Assembly (NCBI GenBank): GCA_016209015.1
Contig: JACQWY010000022.1
Location: 248,001-312,000 of the forward strand
DNA from: Gammaproteobacteria bacterium
GTDB lineage: Bacteria; Pseudomonadota; Gammaproteobacteria; Ga0077536
DNA length: 64,000 nt
Direction: 5' to 3'
How positions within the stretch are numbered: position 1 is the first letter of the stretch; each line of letters starts with the position of its first letter. The notes under the pieces were generated by a model. The model saw only the letters and a list, made by a program, of their open reading frames with translations, was not told the origin of the DNA and did no database searches. Made by a program: the position numbers and the translations under genes. Shown piece by piece: positions 9,463 through 19,257 of the stretch.

Positions 9463-11724
9463 TCAGCCCCGCGCGCCGACTTTCGCCTGCGCCACGCTGT
9501 CGACGAAATAACCGCCCGCGCCGTCTTTCACGAGGCCGTGGATGTCGGTCTCGAAGCCCGGGAAGCGGGCGTTGAAGTCGCGCGCGAAGCGCAGGAAGCG
9601 GACGATGGTCGCGTTGATGCGCTCGCCCGGGATCAGCAGCGGGATGCCGGGCGGGTAGGGCGTGAGCAGGACTGCCGAGACGCGGCCTTCGAGCTCGTCG
9701 ATGTTCACGCGCTCGACCTCGTTGTGCGACATGCGCGAATACGCTTCCGCCGGCGTCATCACGGGACTGATCGCCGAGACGTACATCTCGGTCGTGAGCC
9801 GTGCCACGTCGTTCGCGCGATAGACGGAGTGGATGTCGTCGCAGAGCTCGCGCAGACCCATCTGCTCGTAGCGCGGATGGCTGCGCAGGAACTGCGGCAT
9901 CACGCGCCACAGCGGCTTGTTGCGATCGTAGTCGTCCTTGAACTGCTGGAGCTCGGTCACCATGGTGTTCCAGCGGCCCTTCGTGATGCCGATCGTGAAC
10001 ATGATGAAGAACGAGTAGAGGCCGGTCTTCTCGACGATGATGCCGTGCTCGGCGAGATACTTCGTGACGACCGCGGCGGGAATGCCCTGCGCGGCGAATT
10101 CGCCGTCGACGTCGAGGCCGGGCGTGATCACCGTCGCCTTGATCGGATCGAGCATGTTGAAGCCCGGCGCGACATCGCCGAAGCCGTGCCAGCGATCGCC
10201 CGTCTTCAGCACCCAGTCCTCGCGCGAGCCGATGCCTTCCTCGGAGAGACTGCCGGGGCCCCACACCTTGAACCACCACGCGTCGCCGAACTCGGCATCG
10301 ACCTTGCGCATGGCGCGGCGGAAGTCGAGCGCCTCGTGGATCGATTCCTCCACGAGCGCCGTGCCGCCCGGCGGCTCCATCATCGCCGCGGCGACGTCGC
10401 AGGACGCGATGATGGCGTACTGTGGCGAAGTCGAGACGTGCATGTGATAGGCCTCGTTGAACTGGAAGCGGTCCAGGGCCTCGCCGACGGAATCCTGGAC
10501 GAGGATTTGGGAGGCCTGCGAGAGCCCGGCGAGCAGCTTGTGCGTCGACTGCGTCGAGAACACCATCGAGTGCTGCGGGCGGGAGCGATCGGCCGCGATG
10601 GCGTGCATGTCGCGGTAGAAATCGTGGAACGCGGCGTGCGGCAGCCAGGCCTCGTCGAAGTGCAGCGTGTCGATGTGGCCGTCGAGCTGGCGCTTGATGG
10701 TCTCGACGTTGTAGACGATGCCGTCGTAAGTGCTCTGCGTCAGCGTCAGCACGCGCGGCTTGCCGGGCGCGGACTTGATCAAGGGATTCGCGGCGATCTT
10801 CGCGGCGATCGATTCCGGGCGGAACTCGTCCTGCGGAATCGGCCCGATGATGCCGTAGTGGTTGCGCGTCGGCGTCAGGAACACCGGGATCGCGCCGGTC
10901 ATGATGATCGCGTGCAGCACGGACTTGTGACAGTTGCGATCGACGACCACGACGTCGCCGGGCGCGACGACGTAGTGCCAGACGATCTTGTTCGCCGTCG
11001 ACGTGCCGTTCGTGACGAAGAAGAGGTGATCGCAGCCGAAGATGCGCGCGGCGTTGCGCTCGCTCGCGGCGACCGGCCCGGTGTGGTCGAGGAGCTGGCC
11101 GAGCTCCTCCACCGCGTTGCACACGTCGGCGCGGAGCAGGTTCTCGCCGAAGAACTGGTGAAACATCTGGCCGACCGGGCTCTTCAGGAACGCGACGCCG
11201 CCCGAGTGCCCGGGGCAGTGCCAGGAGTAGGAGCCGTCCTGCGCGTAGTGCGTGAGCGCACGGAAGAACGGCGGCGCGAGCGTGTCGATGTAGGCGCGGG
11301 CTTCGCGCACGATGTAGCGCGCGACGAACTCGGGCGTGTCCTCGAACATGTGGATGAAGCCGTGCAGCTCGCGGAGGATTTCATTCGGCACGTGGCGCGA
11401 AGTGCGGGTTTCCCCGTACAGGAACAGCGGAATCTCGGAATTGCGGCGGCGGATCTCGCGCACGAACTCGCGCAGCCAGTCCGCGGGCTCCGCGTCGATG
11501 CCGTCCTCGCGCACCGCGAAGTCCTCGTCGTCGATCGAGATGATGAACGCCGAGGCGCGGCTCTGCTGCTGCGCGAACGTCGAGAGATCGCCGTAGCTCG
11601 TCACGCCGATCACTTCCACGCCCTCGGCGCCGATGGCCGTGACGAGCTCGCGGATGCCGAGCCCGCTCGCGTTCTCGGAGCGGAAGTCCTCATCGATGAT
11701 GACGATCGGGAAGCGGAATTTCAT
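9463..11724 (-). CDS. Orn/Lys/Arg decarboxylase, class-III PLP enzyme
   Basis: Cytosolic decarboxylase of about 753 residues, the size of inducible AdiA/LdcI-type enzymes. Order: an N-terminal receiver-like wing domain (~1-130), the PLP-binding aspartate-aminotransferase-fold domain, and a C-terminal domain. The PLP lysine is in STQSTHKLLAG (about Lys396); HFDEAWL and the SYSWHCPGHSGGVAF segment are typical. Such enzymes make cadaverine, putrescine or agmatine and consume protons during acid stress. Which amino acid is used cannot be read from the sequence; length and wing domain favour arginine or lysine. The ATG at 11724 gives the usual MKFRFPIVIIDEDF beginning; an in-frame ATG at 11793 would add 23 atypical residues. 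No antiporter gene is adjacent. Confidence 0.9.
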   Translation of the reverse strand: MKFRFPIVIIDEDFRSENASGLGIRELVTAIGAEGVEVIGVTSYGDLSTFAQQQSRASAFIISIDDEDFAVREDGIDAEPADWLREFVREIRRRNSEIPLFLYGETRTSRHVPNEILRELHGFIHMFEDTPEFVARYIVREARAYIDTLAPPFFRALTHYAQDGSYSWHCPGHSGGVAFLKSPVGQMFHQFFGENLLRADVCNAVEELGQLLDHTGPVAASERNAARIFGCDHLFFVTNGTSTANKIVWHYVVAPGDVVVVDRNCHKSVLHAIIMTGAIPVFLTPTRNHYGIIGPIPQDEFRPESIAAKIAANPLIKSAPGKPRVLTLTQSTYDGIVYNVETIKRQLDGHIDTLHFDEAWLPHAAFHDFYRDMHAIAADRSRPQHSMVFSTQSTHKLLAGLSQASQILVQDSVGEALDRFQFNEAYHMHVSTSPQYAIIASCDVAAAMMEPPGGTALVEESIHEALDFRRAMRKVDAEFGDAWWFKVWGPGSLSEEGIGSREDWVLKTGDRWHGFGDVAPGFNMLDPIKATVITPGLDVDGEFAAQGIPAAVVTKYLAEHGIIVEKTGLYSFFIMFTIGITKGRWNTMVTELQQFKDDYDRNKPLWRVMPQFLRSHPRYEQMGLRELCDDIHSVYRANDVARLTTEMYVSAISPVMTPAEAYSRMSHNEVERVNIDELEGRVSAVLLTPYPPGIPLLIPGERINATIVRFLRFARDFNARFPGFETDIHGLVKDGAGGYFVDSVAQAKVGARG

Positions 11725-11876
11725 GGGGAGGCTCCGGGGCGCTGGCGGGTCGCGGGGGATTATCGGCGCTTGGGGTGACATGTCAACGGCCATGGGGGCA
11801 GGTGTCGGGATTCGTCTGCGGGGATCGCCTTGCGGCGTCTACTGTCGGCACGGAAGCGAATGCCTTCCGCGGTATT

Positions 11877-11911
11877 GGGGTCAGAGTCCAATTCAATTGG
11901 ACTCTGACCCC
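11877..11911. repeat. Perfect 17-bp inverted repeat, GGGGTC-type
   Basis: Arms GGGGTCAGAGTCCAATT and its exact complement are separated by a single base, giving a 35-bp near-perfect palindrome in the gap between the decarboxylase start and the RND pump end. The GGGGTC...GACCCC framework recurs at 25455, 25574 and 61384 with different inner bases, so this is one member of a REP-like family. Confidence 0.85.
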
Positions 11912-11982
11912 GATTCCCCTCCTCGGCAAGGGCTCGCCGGCCGTGGCAATCCGGCGTAGCCCCGCCGCCGGAATTCGCGAAC

Positions 11983-12008
11983 GTCCGATTACGCTGCGCG
12001 AATCGGAC
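11983..12008. repeat. GTCCGATT hairpin repeat over the RND stop codon
   Basis: Short inverted repeat GTCCGATT - 10 bases - AATCGGAC. Read on the minus strand it matches the elements at 61265 and 62849 (AGGTCCGATT.GCGCAGCGTAATCGGAC). The TAA stop of the RND gene (11989-11991) is part of the repeat, so the last codons of the pump come from the element. Confidence 0.75.
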
Positions 12009-15000
12009 CTGCGGCAGGATCCGCCGCCCGCCGCCGGAACATCCGGCTGCCCTTCATCCGCTCGAAGTAGAGATACACGACGGGCGTGATGTAGAGCGTC
12101 ATGAGCTGCGAGACGACGAGGCCGCCGACGACGGCCCAGCCGAGCGAGCGCCGGCCTTCCATGCCGCCGCCGAGGCCGATCGCGACCGGCAGCGTGCCCA
12201 TGATCGCGGCCATGGTCGTCATCATGATCGGGCGGAAGCGGATGAGGCAGGCGTCGAAGATCGCCTCGGCCGCGGGCCGGCCTTCGCGGCGCTGCGCCGC
12301 GATCGCGAAGTCGATCATCATGATGGCGTTCTTCTTCACGATGCCGATGAGCATGATGATGCCGACGAAGCCGTAGAGGTCGAGCTCGAGGTGGAACAAG
12401 AGCAGCGTGCCGAGCGCGCCGAATCCCGCCGTCGGCAGACCGGAGAGGATAGTCACCGGGTGGAGGTAGCTTTCGTAGAGCATGCCGAGCACGAGATAGA
12501 TGACGAATACCGCCATCGCGAGGAGCAGGCCCATGCCGGCGAACGAGGACTGGAAAGCCTGCGCCGTGCCCTGGAAGCTCGCGGTGATCTGCGCCGGGAC
12601 TTTGAGCGCGGTGCGCACGCGCTCGATCTCGGAGACGGCCTCGCCGAGCGACATCCCGGGCGCGAGGTTGAAGGAGATCGTCACGGACGGGAGCTGGCCC
12701 AGATGGTTGATCGTCAGCGGCGCGACGTCGCGGGTGAGGCGGGCGAGGGAATCGAGCGGCACGAGCGCGCCGCCCGACGCACGCACGTAGAGCAGTGACA
12801 GCGCCGCCGGATCCGCCTGGTATTTCGGCTGCAGCTCCATGATGACCCAGTATTCGTTGCTCGGCGCGAGGATCGTCGAGACCTGGCGCGCACCATACGC
12901 CGCGTAGAGCGCATCCTCGATCTGCTGCGCGGTGACGCCGAGCTGCGCTGCGCGGCCGCGGTCGATTTCCACGTTCACCTGCGGATTGCTGATGAGGAGA
13001 TCCGTCGTCACGTCGAGGAAGCCGCGCGTCGCGCGGAGCTTCTCCTCGAGCTTCGGCGCCCATTGGATGAGCTCGCTCGTGTCGGGCGCCTGCAGCGTGT
13101 ACTGGTACTGGCTCTTCGTGAGCTGGCCGCCGATGCGGATGAGCGGCAGATTCTGCAGGAAGACGTTCAGCCCGGGAATCGTCGTCAGCTTCGGCCGGAG
13201 CTCCTGGATGACCGCGTCCGCGCCGACGCGCTCGTCGCGCGGTTTGAGCCGGATGAAGATGCGGCCGAGGTTCATGGTGCTGCTCGAGCCGCCGACGCCG
13301 ACGAAGCTCATGAAGCCGTCGATGTTCGGATCCTGGCGGACGATCGCCGTCGCCTGCTTCTGCTTCTCGACCATGGCGTCGAAGGACACGTCCTGCGCCG
13401 CCTCCATGAACGCGAAGAGCTGGCCCGTGTCCTCGTTCGGCAGGAAGCCTTTCGGCGTCAGCGTGAAGAGCCAGGCCGTCGCGGCGAAGACGGCGAAGTA
13501 GACGAGCATCACGACCCGGCGGTGCGCGAGCGCCCAGCGCAGCGTCACTTCGTAGAGGTGCTTCCAGGCTTCGAAGCCTGCTTCGACGGCACGATAGAAC
13601 GGGCCGTGACGCTCCTCCCGCTCGGCGCGCAGCAGCCGGCTGCAGAGCATCGGCGTGAGCGTCAGCGACACGAAGCCCGAGACCAGCACCGCGATCATGA
13701 TCGTCACCGCGAATTCGTGCAGCAGGCGGCCGATGACCCCGCCCATGAAGAGCACGGGGATGAACACGGCCGTCAGCGAGAGCGTCATGGAGAGAATCGT
13801 GAAGCCGATTTCCTGCGCCCCCTTCAGCGTCGCCTCCATCGGCGCCATGCCTTCCTCGATGTGGCGCGAGACGTTCTCGAGCATGACGATGGCGTCGTCG
13901 ACCACGAAGCCGACGCTCAGCGTCAGCGCCATCAGCGACAGCACGTCGACGCTGAAGTCGAGGAGATACATCGCGCCGAACGTGCCGACGATCGACATCG
14001 GCAGCGCGAGGCTCGGGATGATCGTCGCGGTGAGCTTCCGCAGGAAGACGAAGATGACCATGACGACGAGCGCGAACGCCGCGAGCAGCGTGAACTTCAC
14101 GTCGTCGACCGAGGCGCGCACGGACTGCGACCGATCGTAGAGCACGTCCATGTCGAGGCCGGCGGGCATCTGGGCACGGAACGTCGGCAGCAGGCCCTTG
14201 ATGGCGTCGACGACGGCGATCGTGTTCGTGCCGGGCTGGCGCTGGATGGCGAGGATGACGCCGGGCGTGCCGTTGTAGGAGGCCCGCACCTTGTCCGTCT
14301 GCACGCCGTCGATGACGCCGCCGAGATCGCGCAGCCGCACCGGTGCGCCGTTGCGGTAGGTGACGATCATGTCCTCGAACTTCTTCGCCGAATCGAGCTG
14401 GCCGTTCGCCTCGATGGTGTAGGCGCGCTGCCTGCCGTAGAGGATGCCCGTCGGCAGGTTCACGTTCTGGGCGGCGACGGCGGTGTAGACCTCGTCGATG
14501 CCGATGCCGCGCGCGGCCAGGAGCTTCGGATCGAGCTGGATGCGCACGGCGTATTTCTGCGAGCCGAAGACCTGCACCTGCGCGACGCCGTTGATCGTCG
14601 AGATGCGCTCGGCGAGCAGCGTCTGGGCATATTCGTCGACGGTCGAGAGCGGCAGCGTCGCCGAGGTCAGCGCGAGGTAGAAGATCGGCGAGTCCGCCGG
14701 GTTCACCTTGCGGTAGGACGGCGGCGTCGGCATGTCCGGCGGCAACTGCTTCTGGGCGCGCGAGATCGCGGCCTGCACGTCCTGGGCCGCGGCGTCGATG
14801 TCGCGGTCGAGCGAGAACTGGAGCGTGACCTGCGTCGTGCCCTGGGCGCTCGTCGAGGTCATGGAATCGAGGCCCGCGATCGTCGAGAACTCCTTCTCGA
14901 GCGGCGTCGCGACGGCCGAGGCCATGGTCTCCGGCGTCGCGCCGGGTTGCGAGGCCGAAACCTGGATGGTGGGGAAATCGACGTTCGGGAGGTCCGACAC

Positions 15001-15099
15001 CGGCAGCGCGCGATAGCCGAGCACGCCGAAGATGAAGATGCCGATCATGAGCAGCCCGGTCGCGACCGGACGCTCGATGAAGAAGCGCGAGATGTTCAA
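11989..15099 (-). CDS. RND multidrug efflux transporter (HAE1/MdtC-like)
   Basis: Inner-membrane proton-driven pump, 1036 aa, full length for the HAE1 class. The start MNISRFFIERPVATGLLMIG is the usual first membrane helix. Two periplasmic porter regions alternate with twelve predicted membrane helices, and the proton-relay pair is present in SVGFVVDDAIVMLENV within TM4. Overall flavour is MdtB/MdtC or MuxB-like rather than AcrB. It lies seven bases after the adaptor gene on the minus strand, so the two are one operon. No outer-membrane channel gene follows; a TolC-type protein from elsewhere must complete the tripartite pump. The final residues (GPIRAA) are encoded by a dispersed hairpin repeat, implying the original C-terminus was replaced or extended. 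Confidence 0.95.
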   Translation of the reverse strand: MNISRFFIERPVATGLLMIGIFIFGVLGYRALPVSDLPNVDFPTIQVSASQPGATPETMASAVATPLEKEFSTIAGLDSMTSTSAQGTTQVTLQFSLDRDIDAAAQDVQAAISRAQKQLPPDMPTPPSYRKVNPADSPIFYLALTSATLPLSTVDEYAQTLLAERISTINGVAQVQVFGSQKYAVRIQLDPKLLAARGIGIDEVYTAVAAQNVNLPTGILYGRQRAYTIEANGQLDSAKKFEDMIVTYRNGAPVRLRDLGGVIDGVQTDKVRASYNGTPGVILAIQRQPGTNTIAVVDAIKGLLPTFRAQMPAGLDMDVLYDRSQSVRASVDDVKFTLLAAFALVVMVIFVFLRKLTATIIPSLALPMSIVGTFGAMYLLDFSVDVLSLMALTLSVGFVVDDAIVMLENVSRHIEEGMAPMEATLKGAQEIGFTILSMTLSLTAVFIPVLFMGGVIGRLLHEFAVTIMIAVLVSGFVSLTLTPMLCSRLLRAEREERHGPFYRAVEAGFEAWKHLYEVTLRWALAHRRVVMLVYFAVFAATAWLFTLTPKGFLPNEDTGQLFAFMEAAQDVSFDAMVEKQKQATAIVRQDPNIDGFMSFVGVGGSSSTMNLGRIFIRLKPRDERVGADAVIQELRPKLTTIPGLNVFLQNLPLIRIGGQLTKSQYQYTLQAPDTSELIQWAPKLEEKLRATRGFLDVTTDLLISNPQVNVEIDRGRAAQLGVTAQQIEDALYAAYGARQVSTILAPSNEYWVIMELQPKYQADPAALSLLYVRASGGALVPLDSLARLTRDVAPLTINHLGQLPSVTISFNLAPGMSLGEAVSEIERVRTALKVPAQITASFQGTAQAFQSSFAGMGLLLAMAVFVIYLVLGMLYESYLHPVTILSGLPTAGFGALGTLLLFHLELDLYGFVGIIMLIGIVKKNAIMMIDFAIAAQRREGRPAAEAIFDACLIRFRPIMMTTMAAIMGTLPVAIGLGGGMEGRRSLGWAVVGGLVVSQLMTLYITPVVYLYFERMKGSRMFRRRAADPAAGPIRAA

Positions 15100-15106
15100 G
15101 CCGCGT

Positions 15107-16267
15107 TCACGCGCCCGGCGCGGCCGGCTGGATCGAGACGGGCGAGCCGGCCTTCAGCCGCGACTGGCCGTCGGTCACGACCTGCTCGCCGGTCTCGAGG
15201 CCGTGCGCGACGATCGTCTCCGCCCCCGCCTCGCGATCGACGTCGACGGGTCGGAGCTCGGCGATCTTCTCGGCATTCACGACGAACACGAAATTGCCCT
15301 TCGGTCCGTTCTGGATCGCGCTCGAGGGCACGACGAGCGCGCCGTGCTGCTCGCGGAGCGTCACGGTCGCGGTCACGAACTGGCCCGGCCAGAGCGGGCG
15401 GTCCGCGTTGTCGAACGTCGCCTTGAGCCTGATCGTGCCGGTCGTGGTGTCGACCGCGTTGTCGACGAACGTGAGCCGGCCGCCGGCGAGCGCCTCGCCG
15501 CCGCTCGGCAGCACGCTGACGGCGAGCGGGCCCGCGCTCATGGCCTTGCGGATCTCGGGCAGGAAACGCTCGGGCACGGCGAAGGCCACATAGATCGGCG
15601 TGACCTGATCGATCACCACGAGCGGATTCGTGTCGTTCGCCTTCACGAGGTTGCCGGCCTGGATGAGCACCTTGCCGGCGCGGCCGGCGAACGGCGCGCG
15701 GATCGTGCAGTACTCGAGCTGCAGCCGCGCGGCCTCGACCGCGGCGCGATCCATCTCGACCGTCGCGGCGAAGATCTCGACGTTGTTCTTCAGCGGTGTG
15801 TAGGTTTCCTGGGTGATGAAGTGCTTCTCGAGCAGCGCGCGGTTGCGTTGCTCGAGCGAGCGCGCGTTCTCGAGCTGCGCGGCGTCGCGCTTCTGCGTCG
15901 CCTCGGCCTGGCGGAGTGCGGCCTCGAACGGCCGGCGATCGATCTCGAAGAGGATCTGGCCGGCCGCGACGTCCGCGCCGTCGGCGAAGCCCACGCGCTC
16001 GATGTGGCCGTCGACGCGTGCTTTCACCGCGACGCTCGTCAGGGCCTCGACGTTCGCGATGGCGTCCAGCTCGAGCGGCACGGTGCGGCGCTCCGCCGTG
16101 GCGATTGTCACCGGCACGAGGGGCTTCGGCGTCGCGGCCTTGTCCGGGGCGTTCGCGCGGCTCTTGTCGCAGCCCGCGAGGGCGGCGGCGAGGCAGAGGC
16201 AGACGAGGCCGCCCATGAGCGAGAGGCGTGCGGGTCTTGCCGGTTCCAACGAAGCTCTGTCGATCAT
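15107..16267 (-). CDS. RND periplasmic adaptor lipoprotein (membrane fusion protein)
   Basis: Adaptor that links the inner-membrane pump to an outer-membrane channel, about 386 aa. The N-terminus has a lipoprotein signal with lipobox LAGC (Cys near residue 28), followed by a lipoyl half (AVKARVDGHIERVGFADGADVAAG), a coiled-coil hairpin (~90-160), the second lipoyl half (APFAGRAGKV) and beta-barrel/membrane-proximal domains (GTIRLKATFDNAD, LWPGQFV). The ATG at 16267 is chosen because it places a normal-length signal; an in-frame ATG at about 16309 is also possible. The gene precedes the RND pump with only seven bases between, so co-expression is near certain. No regulator is adjacent except the marR gene, which belongs with hmgA. 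Confidence 0.93.
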   Translation of the reverse strand: MIDRASLEPARPARLSLMGGLVCLCLAAALAGCDKSRANAPDKAATPKPLVPVTIATAERRTVPLELDAIANVEALTSVAVKARVDGHIERVGFADGADVAAGQILFEIDRRPFEAALRQAEATQKRDAAQLENARSLEQRNRALLEKHFITQETYTPLKNNVEIFAATVEMDRAAVEAARLQLEYCTIRAPFAGRAGKVLIQAGNLVKANDTNPLVVIDQVTPIYVAFAVPERFLPEIRKAMSAGPLAVSVLPSGGEALAGGRLTFVDNAVDTTTGTIRLKATFDNADRPLWPGQFVTATVTLREQHGALVVPSSAIQNGPKGNFVFVVNAEKIAELRPVDVDREAGAETIVAHGLETGEQVVTDGQSRLKAGSPVSIQPAAPGA

Positions 16268-16389
16268 GCGGGAGTATTGCGGCGCGCGGCGCGGAATGGG
16301 CACCCGCATAGTATGAGGGAATCGCACGGGGATTGGTTCCGGGGGCCGGCGCGCGTATGTAACGCCGTGTAGGCGGCGGACAGCGTGTC

Positions 16390-16884
16390 TCAGAACGGGA
16401 CACGCTCCGCGGCGAGCGCCTCGGCGCGCGCATCGAGCGTCGTGAGGAGGGCATCGAAGCGCGCCGCGCTTCCCGCATCGAGCACTTCGAGCAGTGCCTG
16501 CTCGTAGCGGCGCGCGAGCGGCACGACGCCGGCGTAGACGCGGCGGCCGGCGGCCGTGAGATTCAGGCGCGAGCACCGGCGATCGTCGGACGCACGCCGT
16601 CGCGAGAGCTGGCGTTTCGCCGCGAGGCGCGCGACGGCGCGGCTGACGGTAACGCGATCCATCTGCGTTTTGGCGCACACGAAATCGCTCGTCACGTCGG
16701 AGAACTGGCCGAGCACCGCCATCACGCGCCATTCCGGAATCGTCAGGTCGAAGCGCTCGGCGTAGAGGCGCGCGAGCTGCGAGGACAGCCGGTTCGCGAG
16801 CACCGACAGCCGATACGGCAGGAAGCCCGCGAGATCGAGCGCGGCATCCGCGGCGGTCTCGTCCTGGCGCGGGCGGGCGCTCAT
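16390..16884 (-). CDS. MarR-family transcriptional regulator of the homogentisate genes
   Basis: Winged-helix DNA-binding protein of 164 aa. The core reads [15 protein letters not shown], then a recognition helix region ([28 protein letters not shown]) with the wing arginines typical of MarR. It overlaps the stop of hmgA by four bases, downstream of it on the same strand, so it is translated with hmgA and probably autoregulates the divergent hmgA/fah promoter region, where a 20-bp dyad of MarR type occurs (18221-18240). HmgR/HpaR-type regulators usually respond to the aromatic intermediate; the ligand here is inferred from context only. Confidence 0.88.
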   Translation of the reverse strand: MSARPRQDETAADAALDLAGFLPYRLSVLANRLSSQLARLYAERFDLTIPEWRVMAVLGQFSDVTSDFVCAKTQMDRVTVSRAVARLAAKRQLSRRRASDDRRCSRLNLTAAGRRVYAGVVPLARRYEQALLEVLDAGSAARFDALLTTLDARAEALAAERVPF

Positions 16885-18185
16885 GGCGTGTAGTGGCTGT
16901 CGAGCCCCCGCCAGCAGTCGGCGTAATCCGCCTGCAGCGCCGGCGTATCGAGCGCGGCCGCGGTGCAGTGGTAGGCGTAGCGCGATTCGAACATGAACGC
17001 GAGCGTCGCCTCCTGCTTCACGGGGCCGAGCGCGACCGCGCTCGCCTTGCGATGCACGGCGGCCTCCGGTCCGTGCGGGGCCATGCAGTTGTGCAGGCTC
17101 GCGCCGCCCGGCACGAAGCCCTGCTCCTTCGCGTCGTAGACGCCGTAGACGAGACCCATGAACTCGCTCATGACGTTGCGATGGAACCAGGGCGGGCGGA
17201 AGGTGTGCTCGGCGACCATCCAGCGCGGCGGGAAGATCACGAAATCGCAGTTCGCGACGCCCGGCGTATCCGAGGGTGCGGTCAGCACCGTGAAGATCGA
17301 GGGGTCGGGATGGTCGTAGCTCACCGTGCCCATGACGTTGAAGCGCAGCAGATCGTATTTCAACGGCACCGCCGTGCCGATCCACGCCACGACGTCGAGC
17401 GGCGAATGGGCGAGGTCGGCGCGATACAGCGCACCGCCGAATTTCGTGACGAGCTCGCATTCGCCCGCGCGATCCTCGAAGCAGGCGACGGGCGCGAGGA
17501 AGTCGCGATCGTTCGCGTAACCATCCGAGCCGACCGGCCCGCGCTCGGGCAGGCGGAACTGCTGACCGTAGTTCTCGCAGACGTAGCCGCGGCTCGGGCC
17601 GTCGGGCAGCAGCACCTGGACGCGCATGCCGCGCGGCACGAGCGCGATTTCGCCGGGCCGCACCTCGAGCCGCCCGCATTCCGTCGCGAGCCGCAGGCGT
17701 CCCTGTTGCGGCACCAGCAGCAGCTCGCCGTCCGCGTCGCAGAAATAGCGATCCGTCATGTCGCGGTTCGCGGCGTAGACGTGGATGCCGAGGCCGGTCT
17801 GCAGCGCGCAGTCGCCGTTCGCACACAGCGTGAGGAGTCCGTCGACGAAATCCGCGCCGGACTGCGGCAGCGGCCAGGGGTCCCAGCGCAATTGCGCGGG
17901 CGTCGCGAGACCTTCCGCGAGCGGCGCGGTGCGCAGGCCGGCATGCGCCATCGGCACGGGCCGGCCGTGACCGACGGAGGGCCGCAGGCGGTAGAGCCAG
18001 GTGCGGCGGTTCTGCGCGCGCGGCGCGGTGAACGCCGTGCCGCTGAACTTCTCGGCATAGAGTCCGAACGGCACGCGCTGCGGCGAGAACTGACCTACCG
18101 GCAGCGCGCCGGGCCGGGCCTCGCTCGCATGCTCGTTCGCGAATCCGGCGGAATGATGCAGGTCGTCCCAGGTGGTGTCGGACAT
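16881..18185 (-). CDS. hmgA: Homogentisate 1,2-dioxygenase
   Basis: Cytosolic Fe(II) ring-cleaving dioxygenase that opens homogentisate to maleylacetoacetate in tyrosine and phenylalanine catabolism. The 434-residue protein matches the family along its length: [10 protein letters not shown] near the start, [13 protein letters not shown], then the metal-binding cupin region with [25 protein letters not shown] and [10 protein letters not shown], supplying the His/Glu ligands. The ATG at 18185 fits homologues; an upstream in-frame ATG at 18230 would add 15 residues and overlap the operator. It is transcribed away from the fah-type gene with a shared 79-bp control region and is followed by its overlapping marR gene. 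Confidence 0.97.
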   Translation of the reverse strand: MSDTTWDDLHHSAGFANEHASEARPGALPVGQFSPQRVPFGLYAEKFSGTAFTAPRAQNRRTWLYRLRPSVGHGRPVPMAHAGLRTAPLAEGLATPAQLRWDPWPLPQSGADFVDGLLTLCANGDCALQTGLGIHVYAANRDMTDRYFCDADGELLLVPQQGRLRLATECGRLEVRPGEIALVPRGMRVQVLLPDGPSRGYVCENYGQQFRLPERGPVGSDGYANDRDFLAPVACFEDRAGECELVTKFGGALYRADLAHSPLDVVAWIGTAVPLKYDLLRFNVMGTVSYDHPDPSIFTVLTAPSDTPGVANCDFVIFPPRWMVAEHTFRPPWFHRNVMSEFMGLVYGVYDAKEQGFVPGGASLHNCMAPHGPEAAVHRKASAVALGPVKQEATLAFMFESRYAYHCTAAALDTPALQADYADCWRGLDSHYTP

Positions 18186-18220
18186 GGCGCGATCCCATTG
18201 AAACGCGGAGTGAGGCGAGT

Positions 18221-18240
18221 ATAGTTGCATTTGAAACTAT
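18221..18240. promoter_or_regulatory. Candidate MarR operator between hmgA and the fah-type gene
   Basis: The dyad ATAGTTGCATTTGAAACTAT has 6-bp perfect arms (ATAGTT/AACTAT) and further partial symmetry in the middle. It lies midway between the divergent hmgA (start 18185) and fah-type (start 18265) genes, where one bound MarR dimer could control both directions. Assignment rests on symmetry and position. Confidence 0.6.
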
Positions 18241-18264
18241 TCGCCAAGCGAGATGCAGCCCATC

Positions 18265-19257
18265 ATGAAACTCGCGACGCTCGAGAGCTCCACACGCGAC
18301 GGCATGCTGGCCGTGGTCAGCCGCGACCTCACGCGCATGCTGCGCGTACCGGCGATCGCGCCGACGCTGCAAGCCGCGCTCGACGACTGGGCGCGCTGCG
18401 AGCCGCTATTGCGACAGGTCGCCGCCGCCCTCGAGCGGAACGCCTGTGACGACGCCCGCATCTTCGAGCCCGTGAGCTGCGCCGCGCCGCTGCCGCGCGC
18501 CTATCAATGGGTGGACGGCAGCGCCTACGTCAACCACGTCGAGCTCGTGCGCAAGGCGCGCGGCGCCGAGATGCCGGCGAGCTTCTGGCACGATCCGCTC
18601 GTCTACCAGGGCGGCTCGGACGATCTGCTCGGGCCCTGCGCGCCGATCGTCGTCGCGAGCGAGGAGTTCGGAATCGACCTCGAGGCCGAGGTCGCGGTCG
18701 TCACCGGCGACGTGCCGATGGGCACACGCGCGGAGGAGGCCGGGCGGTACATCCGCCTCGTGATGCTCGTGAACGACGTGTCGCTGCGCAACCTCGTCCC
18801 GGGCGAGCTCGCGAAGGGCTTCGGCTTCTACCAGTCGAAGCCGGCCTCGGCGTTCTCGCCGGTCGCGGTGACGCCGGACGAGCTCGGCGACGCCTGGGAC
18901 GGCGGCAAGGTGCTGCTGCCGCTGCGTGCCGAGGTGAACGGCGAGCTGCTCGGCGCGCCGGAGTGCGGCGTGGACATGACGTTCGATTTCACGCAGCTCA
19001 TCGCCCACGCGGCGCGCACCCGCCGCCTCGGCGCGGGCACGATCGTCGGCTCCGGCACGGTCTCGAACTACGATCGCTCGCGCGGTTCGGCCTGCCTCGC
19101 GGAACGTCGCATGCTCGAGACGCTGGAGCACGGCGCGGCGCGCACGCCGTTCCTGCGCTACGGCGATCGCCTGAAGATCGAAATGTACGACGCGGCGGGC
19201 CGCTCGATCTTCGGCGCGATCGAACAGATGGTCCTGAATCCCGACGATGTCCGCTGA
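18265..19257 (+). CDS. fahA: Fumarylacetoacetate hydrolase family protein
   Basis: Hydrolase of about 330 aa that would split fumarylacetoacetate into fumarate and acetoacetate, the last step after HmgA. The N-terminal domain (~1-75) is the short type seen in two-domain bacterial FAH proteins. The FAH core follows: EFGIDLEAEVAVVTGDVPMG with acidic metal ligands, LVMLVNDVSLRNL, GFGFYQSKPASAFSP and GTIVGSGTVSNYD. The ATG at 18265 (MKLATLESS) matches the usual family start; an ATG four codons earlier is possible. Its 3' end overlaps the flavin monooxygenase gene by 11 bases. No zeta-class maleylacetoacetate isomerase gene accompanies it, so the isomerisation step is either encoded elsewhere or bypassed. 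Confidence 0.9.
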   Translation: MKLATLESSTRDGMLAVVSRDLTRMLRVPAIAPTLQAALDDWARCEPLLRQVAAALERNACDDARIFEPVSCAAPLPRAYQWVDGSAYVNHVELVRKARGAEMPASFWHDPLVYQGGSDDLLGPCAPIVVASEEFGIDLEAEVAVVTGDVPMGTRAEEAGRYIRLVMLVNDVSLRNLVPGELAKGFGFYQSKPASAFSPVAVTPDELGDAWDGGKVLLPLRAEVNGELLGAPECGVDMTFDFTQLIAHAARTRRLGAGTIVGSGTVSNYDRSRGSACLAERRMLETLEHGAARTPFLRYGDRLKIEMYDAAGRSIFGAIEQMVLNPDDVR